From Papio anubis (lineage: Eukaryota > Chordata > Mammalia > Primates > Cercopithecidae), in contig NC_044981.1 of the NCBI RefSeq assembly GCF_008728515.1, forward strand, positions 2,098,538 to 2,162,537: a stretch of DNA of 64,000 nt, written 5' to 3'. The notes beneath the pieces were generated by a model. The model did no database searches, was not told the origin of the DNA, and saw nothing but the letters and a program-made list of their open reading frames with translations. This document shows positions 34,785-46,430 of the stretch, piece after piece; within the stretch, counting starts at the first letter, position 1, and each line of letters begins with the position of its first letter. The position numbers were made by a program, and so were the translations under genes.

Positions 34785-34955
34785 AGAAGGCAATCATCTG
34801 CAAGCCAGGAAGTAAGGCCTCACCAGAAACCAAATTTTCCAACACCTTAATCTTGGACCTCTTGGCTCCAGAACTGTGAGAAAATAAATTCTGTTATTCA
34901 AGACATCCAGCCTGTGGTATATAGTCATAGCAGCCCAAGTAGATTAAGACAAACC
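34785..34955 (+). mobile_element. MaLR LTR (MLT1-type), 3' part
   Basis: Has gaggacacaaggagaagg, aagccaggaagtaagg, ccagaactgtgagaaaataa and gcagcccaagtagattaag: the last 170 bp of an MLT1 LTR. Confidence 0.82.
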
Positions 34956-36786
34956 CCATTAGGCCTTGAATGCTAATGTTAGGCAAAGACTTAGCATATT
35001 AAGGCCGTTTTTAGACAGAGAGCTTTTTTGACTATCACGGTGGTAAATGGAGCATGCCAGTCTACATGTAAAGAAGCCCATAGGGTGGAAATCCCCGCCA
35101 TTCTAGTACTCTTATGACAAGCTGACTATATGCAGGCAGAACAAAGGGACAGATTCCCCATTAGTGATTAAGGAAACAATGTGCCTTGGGGAGACATGAA
35201 GGCTCTGGAAGGGTATGAGTACCTTCAGATGGGTAGGCTTAGATTCTAGAAATCATGTGGATGGGTAGAGCCCAAATGGCCAGCACCTCCATTCATGCAT
35301 GAGATCAGTACATAAGAGATACACATCATAGAGTTTTCATCTACTACTGGGGTCTGACTCTTACACCTGTATGAACATGGGTAGAGCCTAGGTAGGACCA
35401 TCGTATGAATGAATGTTCAGGAGTCACCCATCCCCATGAATGGAAACTAGGACCTATGGAACTAAGTATTTCCTGAACACTCAATGTGGACCAACCTAAT
35501 GGTGAACAAAACCACATCTGAGAAGGGGAACGCATAGGGACTACTTAGTGTTAGGAAACAGTCCCCGATTTCTGACTCATCCTGCTTTAAGCCAATTTCC
35601 TTCCCACAAGACAGTACAAGACACAGCCTACAGTAGGATAGTAAAAGTCCTGATCTTTCTCTTTCAGTATCCCATGCTGTCAGAGGTCACTTTAGCTAGG
35701 CTTAGAAACCAGAAGGAAAAGAATCTCAGGATGGCAAAGGGATGTGCATAGTAGTGGTAAGACGATGAGGTGCCAGGGGCAGAGGAATAAGAAATTTAAT
35801 GGTTTTCATTCAGACTTTATTATTTGGGCATGAGTTTTTAAATCATGAGCCATTGGTGATTAACTCATCTCCAGCCCCGCTGCCCTCCCCGAAGGTCGGA
35901 GAGGCTGGAAGTCCATCCCTTGGATCATGCCCTGGTCTTCATTCCCCAAACCCCATCCTGAAGCTAGCTGGGGCCCCCAATACTGAGTCATTTCATTAGC
36001 GAAGGACAGTCATCACTCTGGAGATTCCAAGGGTCTTAGAAGTTCTTGTTTTAGAAACTGGGTACTAAGACAAAATATTATAACAAAAAGATGTTCCTAG
36101 CATTCCTATCATTCAGGCAGTTACAAAGGTTTTTGGAACTCTGTGTCAGGAATCAGGAGCAGAGGCCAGATATATATATTCTTGTCGTGTCACACAAGAG
36201 GATGCAGAAAATCTGGGACTGTAATTCTTGGTGGTTATGTCATCTTAGGAAACTTCTTTGACCTCCATTGCTTCACAATTAAATGGGGGCAGATAGGCCT
36301 CCCCTCTCTCCCTCTGTTTCCTGAGCACACATTCCAGAAACTTAGCAAACTCTAGAGACTAAGACACAGCCCTGACCCCCAGGGAGCAAGGTCTTAGGGT
36401 GCAGGAGAAAATTATCATTTTTGTTCCCTTCTAATAGTGAAATATGTGATCATTTTAAAAATGCGGTATACCTCCTAATTAAGCCAAGTTTCCCTTCTCA
36501 TTTTAATTATCAGGAATTTAAATCAATCAAGGCATAAATTGGACCAAACATTATTACCACTTTTCATTGATATCCTTAACTAAGAATGTTACTGAAACTT
36601 TCCCTTAATACTTATTATAGATCTTCCAAGTCAGTCCTGAGAAAATACATAAACCTCATCTCTGGGCAAGAGCTTGTACATTTAAGTAACAGGATTCCAA
36701 ATAAACAATATTGCTGAGTTAACTAAAATTAACTAAAAATAAATCTCATCTAAAATACTAAAAATAGATATTTTAAAAATGCTTTT
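34956..36786. other. 1.8 kb of mostly unique sequence
   Basis: No repeat was recognised; short frames only (66-70 codons). It is a candidate for exons of a divergent lncRNA or for conserved elements, but nothing specific is visible. Confidence 0.4.
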
Positions 36787-36895
36787 TCGGGAGGCTGAGG
36801 CAGGAGAATGGTGTAAATCCGGGAGGTGGAGCTTGCAGTGAGCTGAGATCCGGCCACTGCACTCCAGCCTGGGCGACAGAGTGAGACTCCGTCTC

Positions 36896-36926
<31 letters not shown>

Positions 36927-36938
36927 TAAAATGCTTTT
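36787..36938 (+). mobile_element. 5'-truncated AluY (monkey type)
   Basis: Only the right arm from cgggaggctgaggc, with the gatccggccactgcac variant and an (AAAT)n tail. The flank taaaaatgcttttt recurs after the tail (taaaatgctttttt), showing it inserted already truncated. Confidence 0.92.
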
Positions 36939-37949
36939 TTTTGTAAGTGTTCCTGGTTAAATGTGGCATCTAAGAATGGTTTTTGCAACTTATAAAAAGC
37001 TGCTGCCTATCTTTTTAAAAATTCCTGCCCAAAAAAATCACATAAATGGTGAATTTATAAAACGTCACAAAATTGAATAATATAATGGCAATGAGAATAA
37101 GTAAAAGGAAAAAATTATAAAAAACATTTACTCACAATAGTATACATTCCGTTCAACTATTCTGGGAATTCCATTTATATATGCAAAGTTTCTATTAACT
37201 TCTTTGGAATCCAGCATAAACCTTTGATAGTATTTATAAAAAATTTTAAAATCTGAAATGGCAAAATGGAAAGAGAGCATTCAAAGAGAAAGGAAATTCT
37301 TGGTCAGTTAAAACATTTCACACCTCCCTAACTGCCTTTCTCTGCTTCTTGATTCAAAGTTCTAAGGCAAGTAAACACTAGAAATTAGTGTTTCCTTTAA
37401 AAAGCCTTCTTGGGTTATGCCAAATCAAAAAAGACATCTTAATTCACACTGTTGAAAAAACAGAGCATCTCCGAAGTTACCAGCTGTACATTTTACTTAT
37501 TTGAATGCACCCAGAACACATTGCAAAGATATTCAGCAAATGCCTACTGAATTGAATCTTGATGAGAAACAGATAATTCTGTTCTTCTATTAGTTCTATT
37601 TTATGGGGGTAGCTTAAAAATTAATCAATTTAGATGATGACATTCAAGGTCAGGAATGTTATTCCTTCTTCCTCGCTCTGTATTCCTGGAAGCCTTTTAC
37701 AGCTTATTGTATTCAGCATTCCTCCTTGCATAAAATACAGACTAGTCACCAGAATTCCTATAAAAATGAAAAACAAAAACAAGTGCTCCTATTAAAAGTT
37801 TTAAGAAGTCATTTTGTCAAGAGAAAAACCTTCTTTAATGTTCTCTTCAAGTCTAATCAAGGGCTTTGAGAAAAATGCTGAGCAGTTTCCTTTTCGCTAA
37901 AGTTCAAGGAAGACGAAAGAGACAGATTTACATTTTGATTGAACGTTTT
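36939..37949. other. AT-rich, nothing recognised
   Basis: About 1 kb of AT-rich sequence without recognised elements. Confidence 0.35.
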
Positions 37950-38035
37950 ATTTATTCAGTCTTCACTTGGCAAATATTTATTACTGTCCACTGCACACCA
38001 AGCACTGTGATAACTACTTGTTAATGCTGGGTGAG
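37950..38035 (-). mobile_element. L2/MIR-like fragment
   Basis: The pattern aaatatttattactgtcc...ccaagcactgtgataac is a short antisense L2-type match. Confidence 0.45.
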
Positions 38036-38217
38036 CTGCTAGAGTGAGCTACTAAAGAAGTGTATAATATGAACCACTACAGATCATTGATAAGATGTGT
38101 GACCACTCTGTCTCTTCGAGGAGCAACAGGAAAATAGGAAATGGAACTAGGTAAAACTCAAAGTGGCCCTTACCTCTCTCACTCTAACTCCATGCTCATC
38201 ACAAATTTCAAGATAAA

Positions 38218-38297
38218 AAACTTTAGGAGGCCAAGGTGGGTGGATCATTTAAGGTCAGAAGTTCGACACCAGCCTGGTCAACATGGTGAAACCCCGA
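38218..38297 (+). mobile_element. Alu left-arm fragment
   Basis: About 80 bp from ctttaggaggccaagg to gtgaaaccccg, without either end. Confidence 0.85.
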
Positions 38298-38828
38298 CCT
38301 AAGCCCCATCAGGTGAACACCTAACATTAATCACTACATTGGTTCCAAGAGTGAGGATGGGGGAGGGGTGTTCAGAGTTTGAGGAAGGGGAATGGGACAG
38401 TCATCTAGGAGAGCAGAAGAGAGAACAGACTAGGGAAATGCCTGGCAACACTCAAGGATAACTTGGTTAATCATCTTGTGCTTAAAGTAATAGTTACGAG
38501 TTTTTCTTGGGTTGTGTACAACTGCATGGTGAAGGCAGAGAGTTGGATTTAACCAAGACTGTGACTTTGTTGAGGCTGTATGACCAAAAGAGAGAGGAGG
38601 GTGGTGTATGGAAGAGACTGCTTGTAAGGATGAAGCGTGGAATAACAGTGGCAAGGAGAGAAATGAGGAGATGAGGGGTGAGGGACAGTGAGGTGGAGGA
38701 TGAATCAATGTGTTATGGGTCCTGCAGTGGTAGAAATACCATCGAAGTGCTTGAGGGAGTGAGGAGGAAAATGGGAAATAGTGGCTGGAGAGTGGTTACT
38801 TGAAACTGAGCTTATAGCAAGGATGCAG

Positions 38829-38830
<2 letters not shown>
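38298..38830. other. purine-rich sequence, nothing recognised
   Basis: G/A-rich on the plus strand, with no recognised element. Confidence 0.35.

Positions 38831-38832
<2 letters not shown>

Positions 38833-38864
<32 letters not shown>
38833..38864. repeat. (TG)n microsatellite
   Basis: About 16 uninterrupted GT units. Confidence 0.95.
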
Positions 38865-38865
<1 letters not shown>

Positions 38866-38868
<3 letters not shown>

Positions 38869-39258
38869 CGTAATGGGAAGATCTAAGGTATAATCATGGA
38901 AGTCAAGCTTTTTGGAGGTGAGGAGAGAACTGAGGGTCCAGGACACTGAATGGATCACCAGATGCTGAAATCACTAAGTCGTGTTGGAGTGACAAGGAAC
39001 CAAAAGTGCCAAGCAGCTACTAGGGTCAGTCAAGGATAGCAACCACAAGAGCAAGTGGGTGGTATGACCTGCTGGCATGGGACACAGAGCCAGGAGGGCC
39101 TTGGGAGAGGGAAAGAAGAGGGAAACAGGCACCACTGGAGAGACCTGCAGGGGCAGGAGTACCCCAGGTCAGAGCAGGTTTCAGCAAGACCAGGCAGGTG
39201 ATGGGGATGTTCAGGAAAAAGTGGAGGATATGGGGGATTCTACTGAGGACTGACTGTG
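38866..39258. other. nothing recognised
   Basis: Purine-rich unique sequence. Confidence 0.35.
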
Positions 39259-39500
39259 TCTTCCAGACCAGAGTGTCTCAAACTTTAATGTGCAGCCATG
39301 TCGCCTGGGGAGTCTTGTTAAAATACACATCCTGATTCAGCAGGTCTTGAGTGGAGCCTGGGTCTCTGTGTTTCTTTTTATTATTATTATCATTATTATT
39401 ATTATTATTTTACTTTAGGTTCTGAGATGTAGTGTTTCTGCATTTCTAACAAGGTCACAGGTGATGCTGCTGCTGGTCTTTGGACCACACTCAAAGCACC
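39259..39500 (+). mobile_element. MER5A DNA transposon, interrupted
   Basis: Left part gtctcaaactttaatgtgc...gattcagcaggtc to 39375, right part gcatttctaacaagg...ggtgatgctgctgctgg from 39440. A 56-bp insertion lies between. Confidence 0.82.
39376..39431 (-). mobile_element. minimal L1 3'-end insertion with (ATT)n tail
   Basis: On the plus strand: a T/ATT-rich tract (39376-39411), then actttaggttctgagatgta, the complement of an L1 3' terminus. The 8-bp duplication gtgtttct flanks it exactly (39368-39375 and 39432-39439). Confidence 0.7.
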
Positions 39501-39509
39501 GAGGTCCCA

Positions 39510-39657
39510 TGTGGCAACTACCAGTACATACAGCTACTGAGCACTGAAAATGTGGCTCATTTGAAATGGGATGTGCCAAAAGTATAAAATACACACTGGA
39601 TTTTCAGGACAATAAAAGAATATAAAATGTCTCGTTAATAATTTCTTGGCTGAGTAT
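39510..39657 (+). mobile_element. old DNA transposon (MER-type), 5' part
   Basis: Includes gctactgagcactgaaaatg, aaaatacacactggatttt and atgtctcgttaataatttc. The same element continues at 40577. Confidence 0.6.
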
Positions 39658-39911
39658 GGTGTCTCAGGCCTGTAATCCCAGCACTTTGGGAGGCCAAGGT
39701 GGAAGGATCACTTGAGCTCTGGAGTTTGAGACCAGCCTGAGCAACACAGCAATACCCCATCTCTACTAAAAATCAAAAAAATTAACTGGCCATGGTGGTG
39801 CATACCTATGGTCCCACTACTCAGGAGGCTGAGGCAGGAGGATCACTTGAACTCAGGAAATTGAAGCTGCAGTGAGGTATGATCGTGCCACCGCACTCAG
39901 CCACTGCACTC
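39658..39911 (+). mobile_element. Alu (old), in nested stack
   Basis: Diverged Alu with a damaged 3' end, abutting an MLT1 LTR. Confidence 0.9.
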
Positions 39912-39912
39912 A

Positions 39913-40262
39913 ACTTAGTTTAGGCTGCTATAACAAATTGCCATAGACTGGGTGGCTTAAACAACACATTTTTTTTCTCACCGTTTTGGAGGCTGGAAGT
40001 CCAGTTTCAAGGTGTCAGCATCATGGGATCTGATAAGAAGCCTCTTGCAAGTTGTAGACTGCTGATTTCCAGGTGTATCCTCACATGGTGGAACGACGGC
40101 CAGAGAATTCTCTAGGGTCCCGTTCACAAAGGCATTAATCCCATTCATGAGGGTTCTACTCTCATGACCTAATCTCCCAAAAGGCCCCACCTCCGTAGAC
40201 CATCACATTGGGGGTTAGGATTTGATCTTATTAATTTGGGGTGATATAAACATTCAGTCTAC
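39913..40262 (-). mobile_element. MaLR LTR (MLT1-type), in nested stack
   Basis: Antisense landmarks: ggctgctataacaaattgcc, gggtggcttaaacaac, tatcctcacatggtgg, aatcccattcatgagggt, accatcacattggggg. Confidence 0.85.
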
Positions 40263-40271
40263 CCATAGAAA

Positions 40272-40574
40272 TTATTATTATTGTTATCAAGACAGCGTCT
40301 CGCTCTGTTGCACAGGCTGGCTGGAGTGCAGTGGTGCAATCATGGCTCACTGCAACCTTAAATTCCTGGGCTCAAGGGATCCTCCTGCCTCAGCCTCCCA
40401 AGTAGCTAGGACCACAGGTGTGTGCCACCACTCCCGGCTAATTTTTTTATTTTTTGTGGAGATGAGATCTAACTTTGTTGCCCAGGCTGATATTGAACTC
40501 TTGGGCTCAAGTAATCCTCCTGCTTCAGTCTCCTAAAGTGCTGGCGTTATAGGTGTGAGCCACTGTACCCAGCC
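40272..40574 (-). mobile_element. Alu, in nested stack
   Basis: Antisense Alu with an (ATT)n-like tail, ending gtacccagcc. Confidence 0.93.
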
Positions 40575-40576
40575 AG

Positions 40577-40735
40577 GTTGTATATTGAAATAATAATTTC
40601 TTAATATATTGAATTAAAATATATTTAAGGCAATTTTATCTGTTTCTTTTTGCTTTTTAAATATGGTCACTGGATAATTTGAAATTATATATATGACTGT
40701 CATTCTCTTTCCTATGGACAACTCTATTCTCAATG
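40577..40735 (+). mobile_element. old DNA transposon (MER-type), 3' part
   Basis: Continues the element at 39510: aatatattgaattaaaatat, tctgtttctttttgcttttt, atggtcactggataatttg. Confidence 0.6.
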
Positions 40736-41227
40736 GTACTTGGGAAAGGTTTCCAGAGCTTGGAAGAGGGAGAAATAAAGTCAGATAACGGGATGTGGGG
40801 GGAAGCATGCAGGTCAGAGTCCGGGGAGGCCTGGGCCCTGGGCCGTGTCACAGCGACATGCGAAGGGCATGGTGAGATCAGTCCACCTGCTCTGAAGCTC
40901 ACAGCAAGGACAAGCCTGAGAGATGAGGGGCAGGGGCAAAAGGCAGTAACTGGGAGGATATTGGGACTGAAATATTTACACATTTAATACCAAAGAAAGT
41001 AGAATTGAAAATACCCATCATTTATAGAATTTGCTTGGTGCTCTCCAGGTACCTCAGGGCCCATAAAGGGAGAACTTTCTCAATTTGAAATAACATAATC
41101 TACAGAGAAGGTCAAATGAAGGAGTCAAAAAGCTCTCAAAGGTAGTAACTGCAAAATGCCACTTTGAATAATATTGCTGGCAATTTTGTGAAAGAAAATT
41201 AATGATAATGATACCTGTAAACCAAAA
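40736..41227. other. nothing recognised
   Basis: About 490 bp of purine-rich unique sequence. Overlapping 84- and 108-codon frames on opposite strands are not convincing. Confidence 0.35.
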
Positions 41228-42107
41228 AGTATGAGACAGGTCTAAACGGATTTAGAGGTTTATTTTGCCAAAGTTGAGGGCCATGGCCAGTTACACAGCT
41301 TCAGGAGGTCCTGAGAGCATGTGCCCAAGGTGACTGGGTTATAGCTTGATTTTATACATTTTAGGGAGACAGTAGTGACAGGCAGTGACATAGATTAATA
41401 CATTTAAGATATACATTGGTTCAGCTAAAAAAGGCAGGACATCTTGAAGCAGGTGGGAAGGGGCTTCCAGGTCACAGGTGGATTCAAAGCTTTCCTGGTT
41501 GGCAGTTGATTGAAAGAGTTAAGCTATACCTGGAGAGTTGACATCAGCTTGAATTAAAGTAAGCGTTGGGGTGGCAGTGGGGGTGGAGGAGTTGTGGAAG
41601 TTAAGGTTCAGGGAGAAGGCGTCAGAGAGAACAGATGGTAAATATCTCTTATCATACCTTAAAACGTGTCAGACTCAGTTAACTTGCTCCTGAATCAGGA
41701 AAAGACCTGGAAAGGGAAGGAGATTCTCTACAAAATGTAAATTTCCCCTACAAGAGACAGCTTTTCAAGGCCATTTCAGAATATATCAAAGAAACCTATT
41801 TTGGGGGTAAAATAGTTTGATTTCCTTTAGGGTCTGTTATGTGTCGTGATGTTGTAGCTGAGTCAGGTTGACATTGGTGTCTGGTTGTTACAAAGAGTCT
41901 GTTCAGTGAGTCTTAGGATCTCTGTTTTAATGTGAACGCTGGTCAGTTGTGCTAAACTCCAAAAGGCAGTGGGTGTAATGAGGCATGTCTGACCCCACTT
42001 CTCACCATGGCAGGAACTGGTTTTTCAGGTTTCTTTGGAATCCTCTTGACTAGGGGGGTCCATTCAGTCAGTTGGGGGGCTTACAATTTTAATCTTGGTT
42101 TACTCAC
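41228..42107 (-). mobile_element. LTR of a class I (ERV1-like) endogenous retrovirus
   Basis: Antisense LTR-type landmarks: ggtttattttgccaaagttg, cacagcttcaggaggtcctg, aagatatacattggttcag, then at the far end gggtccattcagtcag and gcttacaattttaatcttgg. About 880 bp. I recognise the type but cannot name the family. Confidence 0.6.
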
Positions 42108-42329
42108 CAAATAAAAAGTCTTTAGAGAAATGCCATTAACCAGTATTATACACAGGTACAACTCAGAAACTGATCAAAATATGTGAAAATGTACCAAGGT
42201 TAATTTCTTTATAATATTTTTAATGTCCAGATACTTAGCATGAATAAAAAGTTTCAAAAATTGCCAACAAGTATACAAACAACTCTTATTCTTTGTTTTT
42301 AAGAAATTTTAAGCCCTTGGTTGCAAGTC

Positions 42330-42760
42330 CTTTGCTTTGTGTCATAGGCTGACTTTAGCGCCTTCCTGTGGTAACACCCCCTAATAACTGGCCGTTTCGG
42401 ATCTCATAGTTCCTGCTGGAATCTTGCTGTTGACCCTTCAAGTCTGGCGGTTCCTGTGTTTTGGAGTGGCCTTGCCTCTCCTGCTTTTAGCTCTGGAGGA
42501 GCGCTCGACTGGTGCTGCAGCGAACCTGTCAGGGTCGTCCTAACCAGAGTGCCCCCATCCTGAATAGAGGCTGGATAAAGCCAAACCTGCTGGGTTCTAT
42601 TCCCAGGGGATTGGGCAGTCCTGCTCACAAGATATTTAAGGTTGAGGGAATAAGTTAGTGAGGCTAACTAAATAAAGACCCTGAATTCTTTCCCATGAGA
42701 GATCCAAGAACCCACTCTTGGTGTCTGGGACAAGACCCTTTTTCCAGTAACAAACCCCTG
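42330..42760 (+). mobile_element. possible LTR fragment
   Basis: Contains an aactaaataaagaccc polyadenylation-like signal followed by ccaagaacccactcttggtg and ctgggacaagacccttttt. This arrangement is typical of the R-U5 end of retroviral LTRs. Family and boundaries are uncertain. Confidence 0.45.
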
Positions 42761-42789
42761 CCCTGGCTCTTTCTTCCTTCTGGCAAACT

Positions 42790-42813
42790 CAAAAAAAAAA
42801 AAAAAAAAAAAAA
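42790..42813. repeat. poly(A) tract
   Basis: An uninterrupted run of about 24 A without an obvious retroposon body before it. Confidence 0.9.
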
Positions 42814-42896
42814 ATAGGCCTCAAAAAGAATGCATTAATTTGAGAAGAAACTGCTGCATATGGCTACTAAGAGAAGCTGGGATTTTCCTGATTTTT

Positions 42897-43198
42897 TTTT
42901 TTTTTTTTTTTTTTTGAGACGGAGTTTCGCTCTGTCGCCCAGGCTGGAGTGCAGTGGCCAGATCTCAGCTCACTACAAGCTCCGCCTCCCGGGTTCACAC
43001 CATTCTCCTGCCTCAGCCTCCCAAGTAGCTGGGACTACAGGCACCCGCCACCTTGCCCGGCTAGTTTTTTTGTACTTTTTAGTAGAGACGGGGTTTCACC
43101 ATATTAACCAGGATGGTCTCGATCTCCTGACCTCGTGATCCGCCCGTCTCGGCCTCCCAAAGTGCTGGGATTACAGGCTTGAGCCACCGCGCCCGGCC
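42897..43198 (-). mobile_element. young AluY of Old World monkey (YR-like) type
   Basis: Near-consensus antisense Alu with gtggccagatctcagctc and acaggcttgagccaccgc. Flanked by ttcctgattttt at 42885-42896 and 43201-43212. Confidence 0.95.
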
Positions 43199-43212
43199 CA
43201 TTCCTGATTTTT

Positions 43213-44607
43213 AATGTCAGTTTCAAAGAGAGCAGGTATACTTTGCAGGAAGGGACCGTGCTAGCTGCAGAATCATAGTCAAGCTGGACCACACGTTTTT
43301 ACACAGTGTGCATGCTTTTGTTTTCCTGTCAACTTCTGTTGTTTTCATCAAAAGCCATCAACCTGCCTCAGCCAGGGCATCATAATGTGCATGCAACAGA
43401 ATGTTCCAAGAAACTTTCAGCGGAGACCCTAAGACCCTGGCCACGCAATGCCAGAGTGAAGTATGAGGACCACAGCTGTGCAGGATGTGCAGAAAGGAGG
43501 GGCAGAGAGCCAATGAGATGATGTCCCACCCCTCACCTGTGTCAGTGGAGACCAAAGGAGACTTGGAGGGTGCTTTTGGAGAGAACTGCTGATGTTTTGT
43601 GAGCCTCACTCTCTGTGTGCGTGGAAATGCTGGAGGATGAAACTGTCTAAACTCTCCGGAAGTCCCGGGAATGGAGTTTTAATGGTAGTGTGTGATGGGA
43701 TGTGTGTTCTCTTATGGTATGGGAGACACAGAGGACTCACAGAGGACTCACCTCTGCCTCTTGACCAGGGATCGGGAGAGATGGGAGCTGCGCTGGTCAG
43801 CTGCTCTTCAGAGCTGGTGAAGGAGAGATTTCTGCTGTGCTGGGAGGGGCCTAAAAATACGCATGGATGGAGCCCAAGGACCAGGTGCAGATCTTGTGCA
43901 AGAACGAACCAGGGAGTGACTTAGGTCCACCCAAAGACTGCCCAGAGGGACAAAAGGCTACCAGTGAAAAGAATCTGCAAATGAACTGCCAGCTCCCCAG
44001 GGGCTGAGATCTTAATTTTGAGCAGGAGGAGAGTGTATTACCTACAAGGATACCACAGATGAGAAAACCCCAGTTTTAAACTTTTGCTACATCCAAAGAG
44101 AGCAATGCAACTCTGGCAGTGGCAAAAATGTTGTGCCTCTCCTTTCCTCACTCCTAATTTCCCATCCCAGAGAAGGGTCAGAAACCATCTCCGGCAAGAT
44201 GGGAGGAAGGGTAGCAGCCAGACTGCAAAAAGGGAGAAGAAACCAGCTACCTCTTGCTGTTCTCAGCGGCAGACTCCCCACCTGCAATAAGGTCAAGTCT
44301 GTTACCAGACGGAAGAGATAGGTAAGCAACACATGACAACTGCAAAGCATGTTTATAGTGGTAACTTTTACTTGAAACAGGAAAATTATAAGAGCTGTGT
44401 GAAAATGTGTTACTGTGTACTGACAAAATTTAAGGAATCACAGCAAAACTTGAACCTGGGAAAATGGGGCATAACAAAGTTCACTGGAGATACTTACTGG
44501 GGTTACGATTTGAATCTTTGAATGGAATTATTCAAAACAATGGAGTTACAAGTATAATGGTGAGTATGTTTGAGGAAAAAATTATTATTTTTGAATACTT
44601 GATATAA
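43213..44607. other. 1.4 kb with no recognised repeat
   Basis: Balanced composition, several overlapping short frames on both strands (for example 110 codons at 43592-43924, plus) with no recognised domain. A small 11-bp tandem duplication (cacagaggact twice, 43727-43748) is present. It could hold lncRNA exons or a decayed retroviral interior; I cannot decide. Confidence 0.35.
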
Positions 44608-44621
44608 AAAAGTTCAGCTTT

Positions 44622-44790
44622 AGACAGGTGCAGTGACTCACACCTGTAGTCCCAGCTACTCAGGAGGCTGAGGCTGGAGGATTGCTTGAGCCCAGGAGTT
44701 CAAGGCTGTAGTATGCCATGATCATGCCTGTGAATAGCCACTGCACTCCAGCCTGGGCAGCATAGCAGGACCCTGTCTCTAAAAACAAAG
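44622..44790 (+). mobile_element. FLAM-type free left Alu monomer (7SL-derived)
   Basis: Monomeric, not dimeric. After cctgtagtcccagctactc and gaggctggaggattgcttga it retains gcctgtgaatagccactgca and gcagcatagcaggaccctg, which are features of 7SL RNA lost from most Alus. It ends in an A-rich tail, and aaaaagtt may be the target duplication. It is a fossil from before dimeric Alu arose. Confidence 0.8.
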
Positions 44791-44795
44791 AAAAA

Positions 44796-45776
44796 GTTTA
44801 ATTGAACTGGAAATCCATTTGCATTATGATTTACCATTTGCATTCCACAGTAGGAATAGCTAGCTGTTAGACTTAAAGAAGTATAACTTAAAGGAGCAAA
44901 TGATCTGGATTCCAGTTGAGGACAGGAAAGTGCTTTCCTTCCGTTGCAGAAAATGAATGTTTTTCGTGGTGACAAAGTATTGAAAGCACCCGCGTGTGGG
45001 TAGGTGAACCATGTGCCTGCACCCTGTGGAGCGCCATGCAGCAATGGGAAGCAGAGGATGAAAAATACACAGAACACTTTGGATTGTGCTGAAAGAACAG
45101 CGCTTGCTGAAAACAAAGCAAAGGAATAAAATGAGGTATAGATCACAATGCTATCTACACAAATTAAAAGTACCTCCTACAAAGCAACAATGCACATTTT
45201 ATAAGAGCACAGACAAATAAAAAATACAGATGAAACAGAACAGAGTGGCTGCCCTTTGGGAGGGGCAGGGCAGTGATAATGAGAGTGGGATAAGGGAACC
45301 ATCAGTCCAGCAGGGACCAACGATACAACTGAAGGGTATAAAAACCCACTGGGGTTCAGAGGAAAAGGAATTATTCTAAAAAGACAAGTTCATTTTCTCA
45401 TTAAAATTTTGAACAGATTTTATTTGGAAATTTTAAACAAACTCAGCATTTAATACTTTCCTGTATACTTAGCATTTTAGTTTTCTTTTAATCATATAAT
45501 ATAAAGAAATGATTTTTTTTTCACTAAGTTCAACACAGATGCCCTCTCACCATTGCCTTTAGTTTACCCAACATATGGAAAACTGTACTATTTTCCATTA
45601 CTGCCCTGAAAATAAAAGGCTGGGGAGCCCTGGTGTACTTTGGTTATTGCATAGAAACTTGATTGACACATCTACTCGTGTCTACCCTTCCATGCGACAG
45701 GCCCCAACTTTATGTTTGAAATACAAGTAGTATGTGGCTATCTTCAGCATCTCTGTTCTAAAAGGTTTGATGGTTA
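44796..45776. other. nothing recognised
   Basis: About 1 kb of AT-rich sequence without recognised features. Confidence 0.35.
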
Positions 45777-45912
45777 TTTTTGCTGAGAACCTCCTCCCTC
45801 TACCCTCCTAGTCATTTCCCATGTGATTAAGAAGCATGATGGCCTTTTTGCTGAGAACCTCCTCCCTCTACCCTCCTAGTCATTTCCCATGTGATTAAGA
45901 AGCATGATGGCC
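45777..45912. repeat. perfect 68-bp tandem duplication
   Basis: Units 45777-45844 and 45845-45912 are identical, each starting tttttgctgagaacctcc and ending gcatgatggcc. Confidence 0.96.
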
Positions 45913-46246
45913 TCTCACTGGGACAGTCTGAAGCAACAAGATTCACATGAACCTTATGTGACTACCTTTCCTGCCTGGCAACTACTGACCTAGCCTTCCT
46001 GCAACTAAGAGGAAGGGCCCCGCTCTTTGAGAACCTGTAGCTGCTGCAAAGACCCACACCTCTCCTCTGTGGTGCGCACACACACACATGCTGTACTCTG
46101 CCAGGAGTGGTACAAAACAAATTATCCTCTTTGACTAGAAATTTTCTCTTTCCTTTCACACTGGGTCTCTGGAGGGAGAGGAGGTGGCAGTAAATTTGCT
46201 TGTGTATTTATCACAGGTTGTGAGGCTGAGTCTGTGTGAGGAACCA

Positions 46247-46430
46247 TTCATCTAGCAGTGGTGACTGCACATTAGAATCACCTTGGGAGCTTTCAAAACA
46301 TACCAGCGCCAGGGCTGAACCCCAGACACATGGAATCAAAACGGCTGGGGGTGGAGTGTGGGCACCAGTACGTTTTAAAAGCTCCCCAGATGCTTCTAAT
46401 ATGCAGCCACGGTTGAGATCCCTGCTCTAA
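46247..46430 (+). mobile_element. MER5B DNA transposon
   Basis: Contains tgcacattagaatcacc, gggagctttcaaaacat and a 3' half with aaaagctccccagatgcttc and gcagccacggttgagatcc. Confidence 0.8.

Noticed and set aside
42404..42628. Possible retroviral gene remnant near the LTR-like segment at 42.4 kb
   Set aside because: Frame is short, runs antisense to the LTR-like signals and has no recognisable motif.
43592..43924. 110-codon ORF
   Set aside because: No ATG-supported homology or domain and overlaps other short frames; treated as chance.
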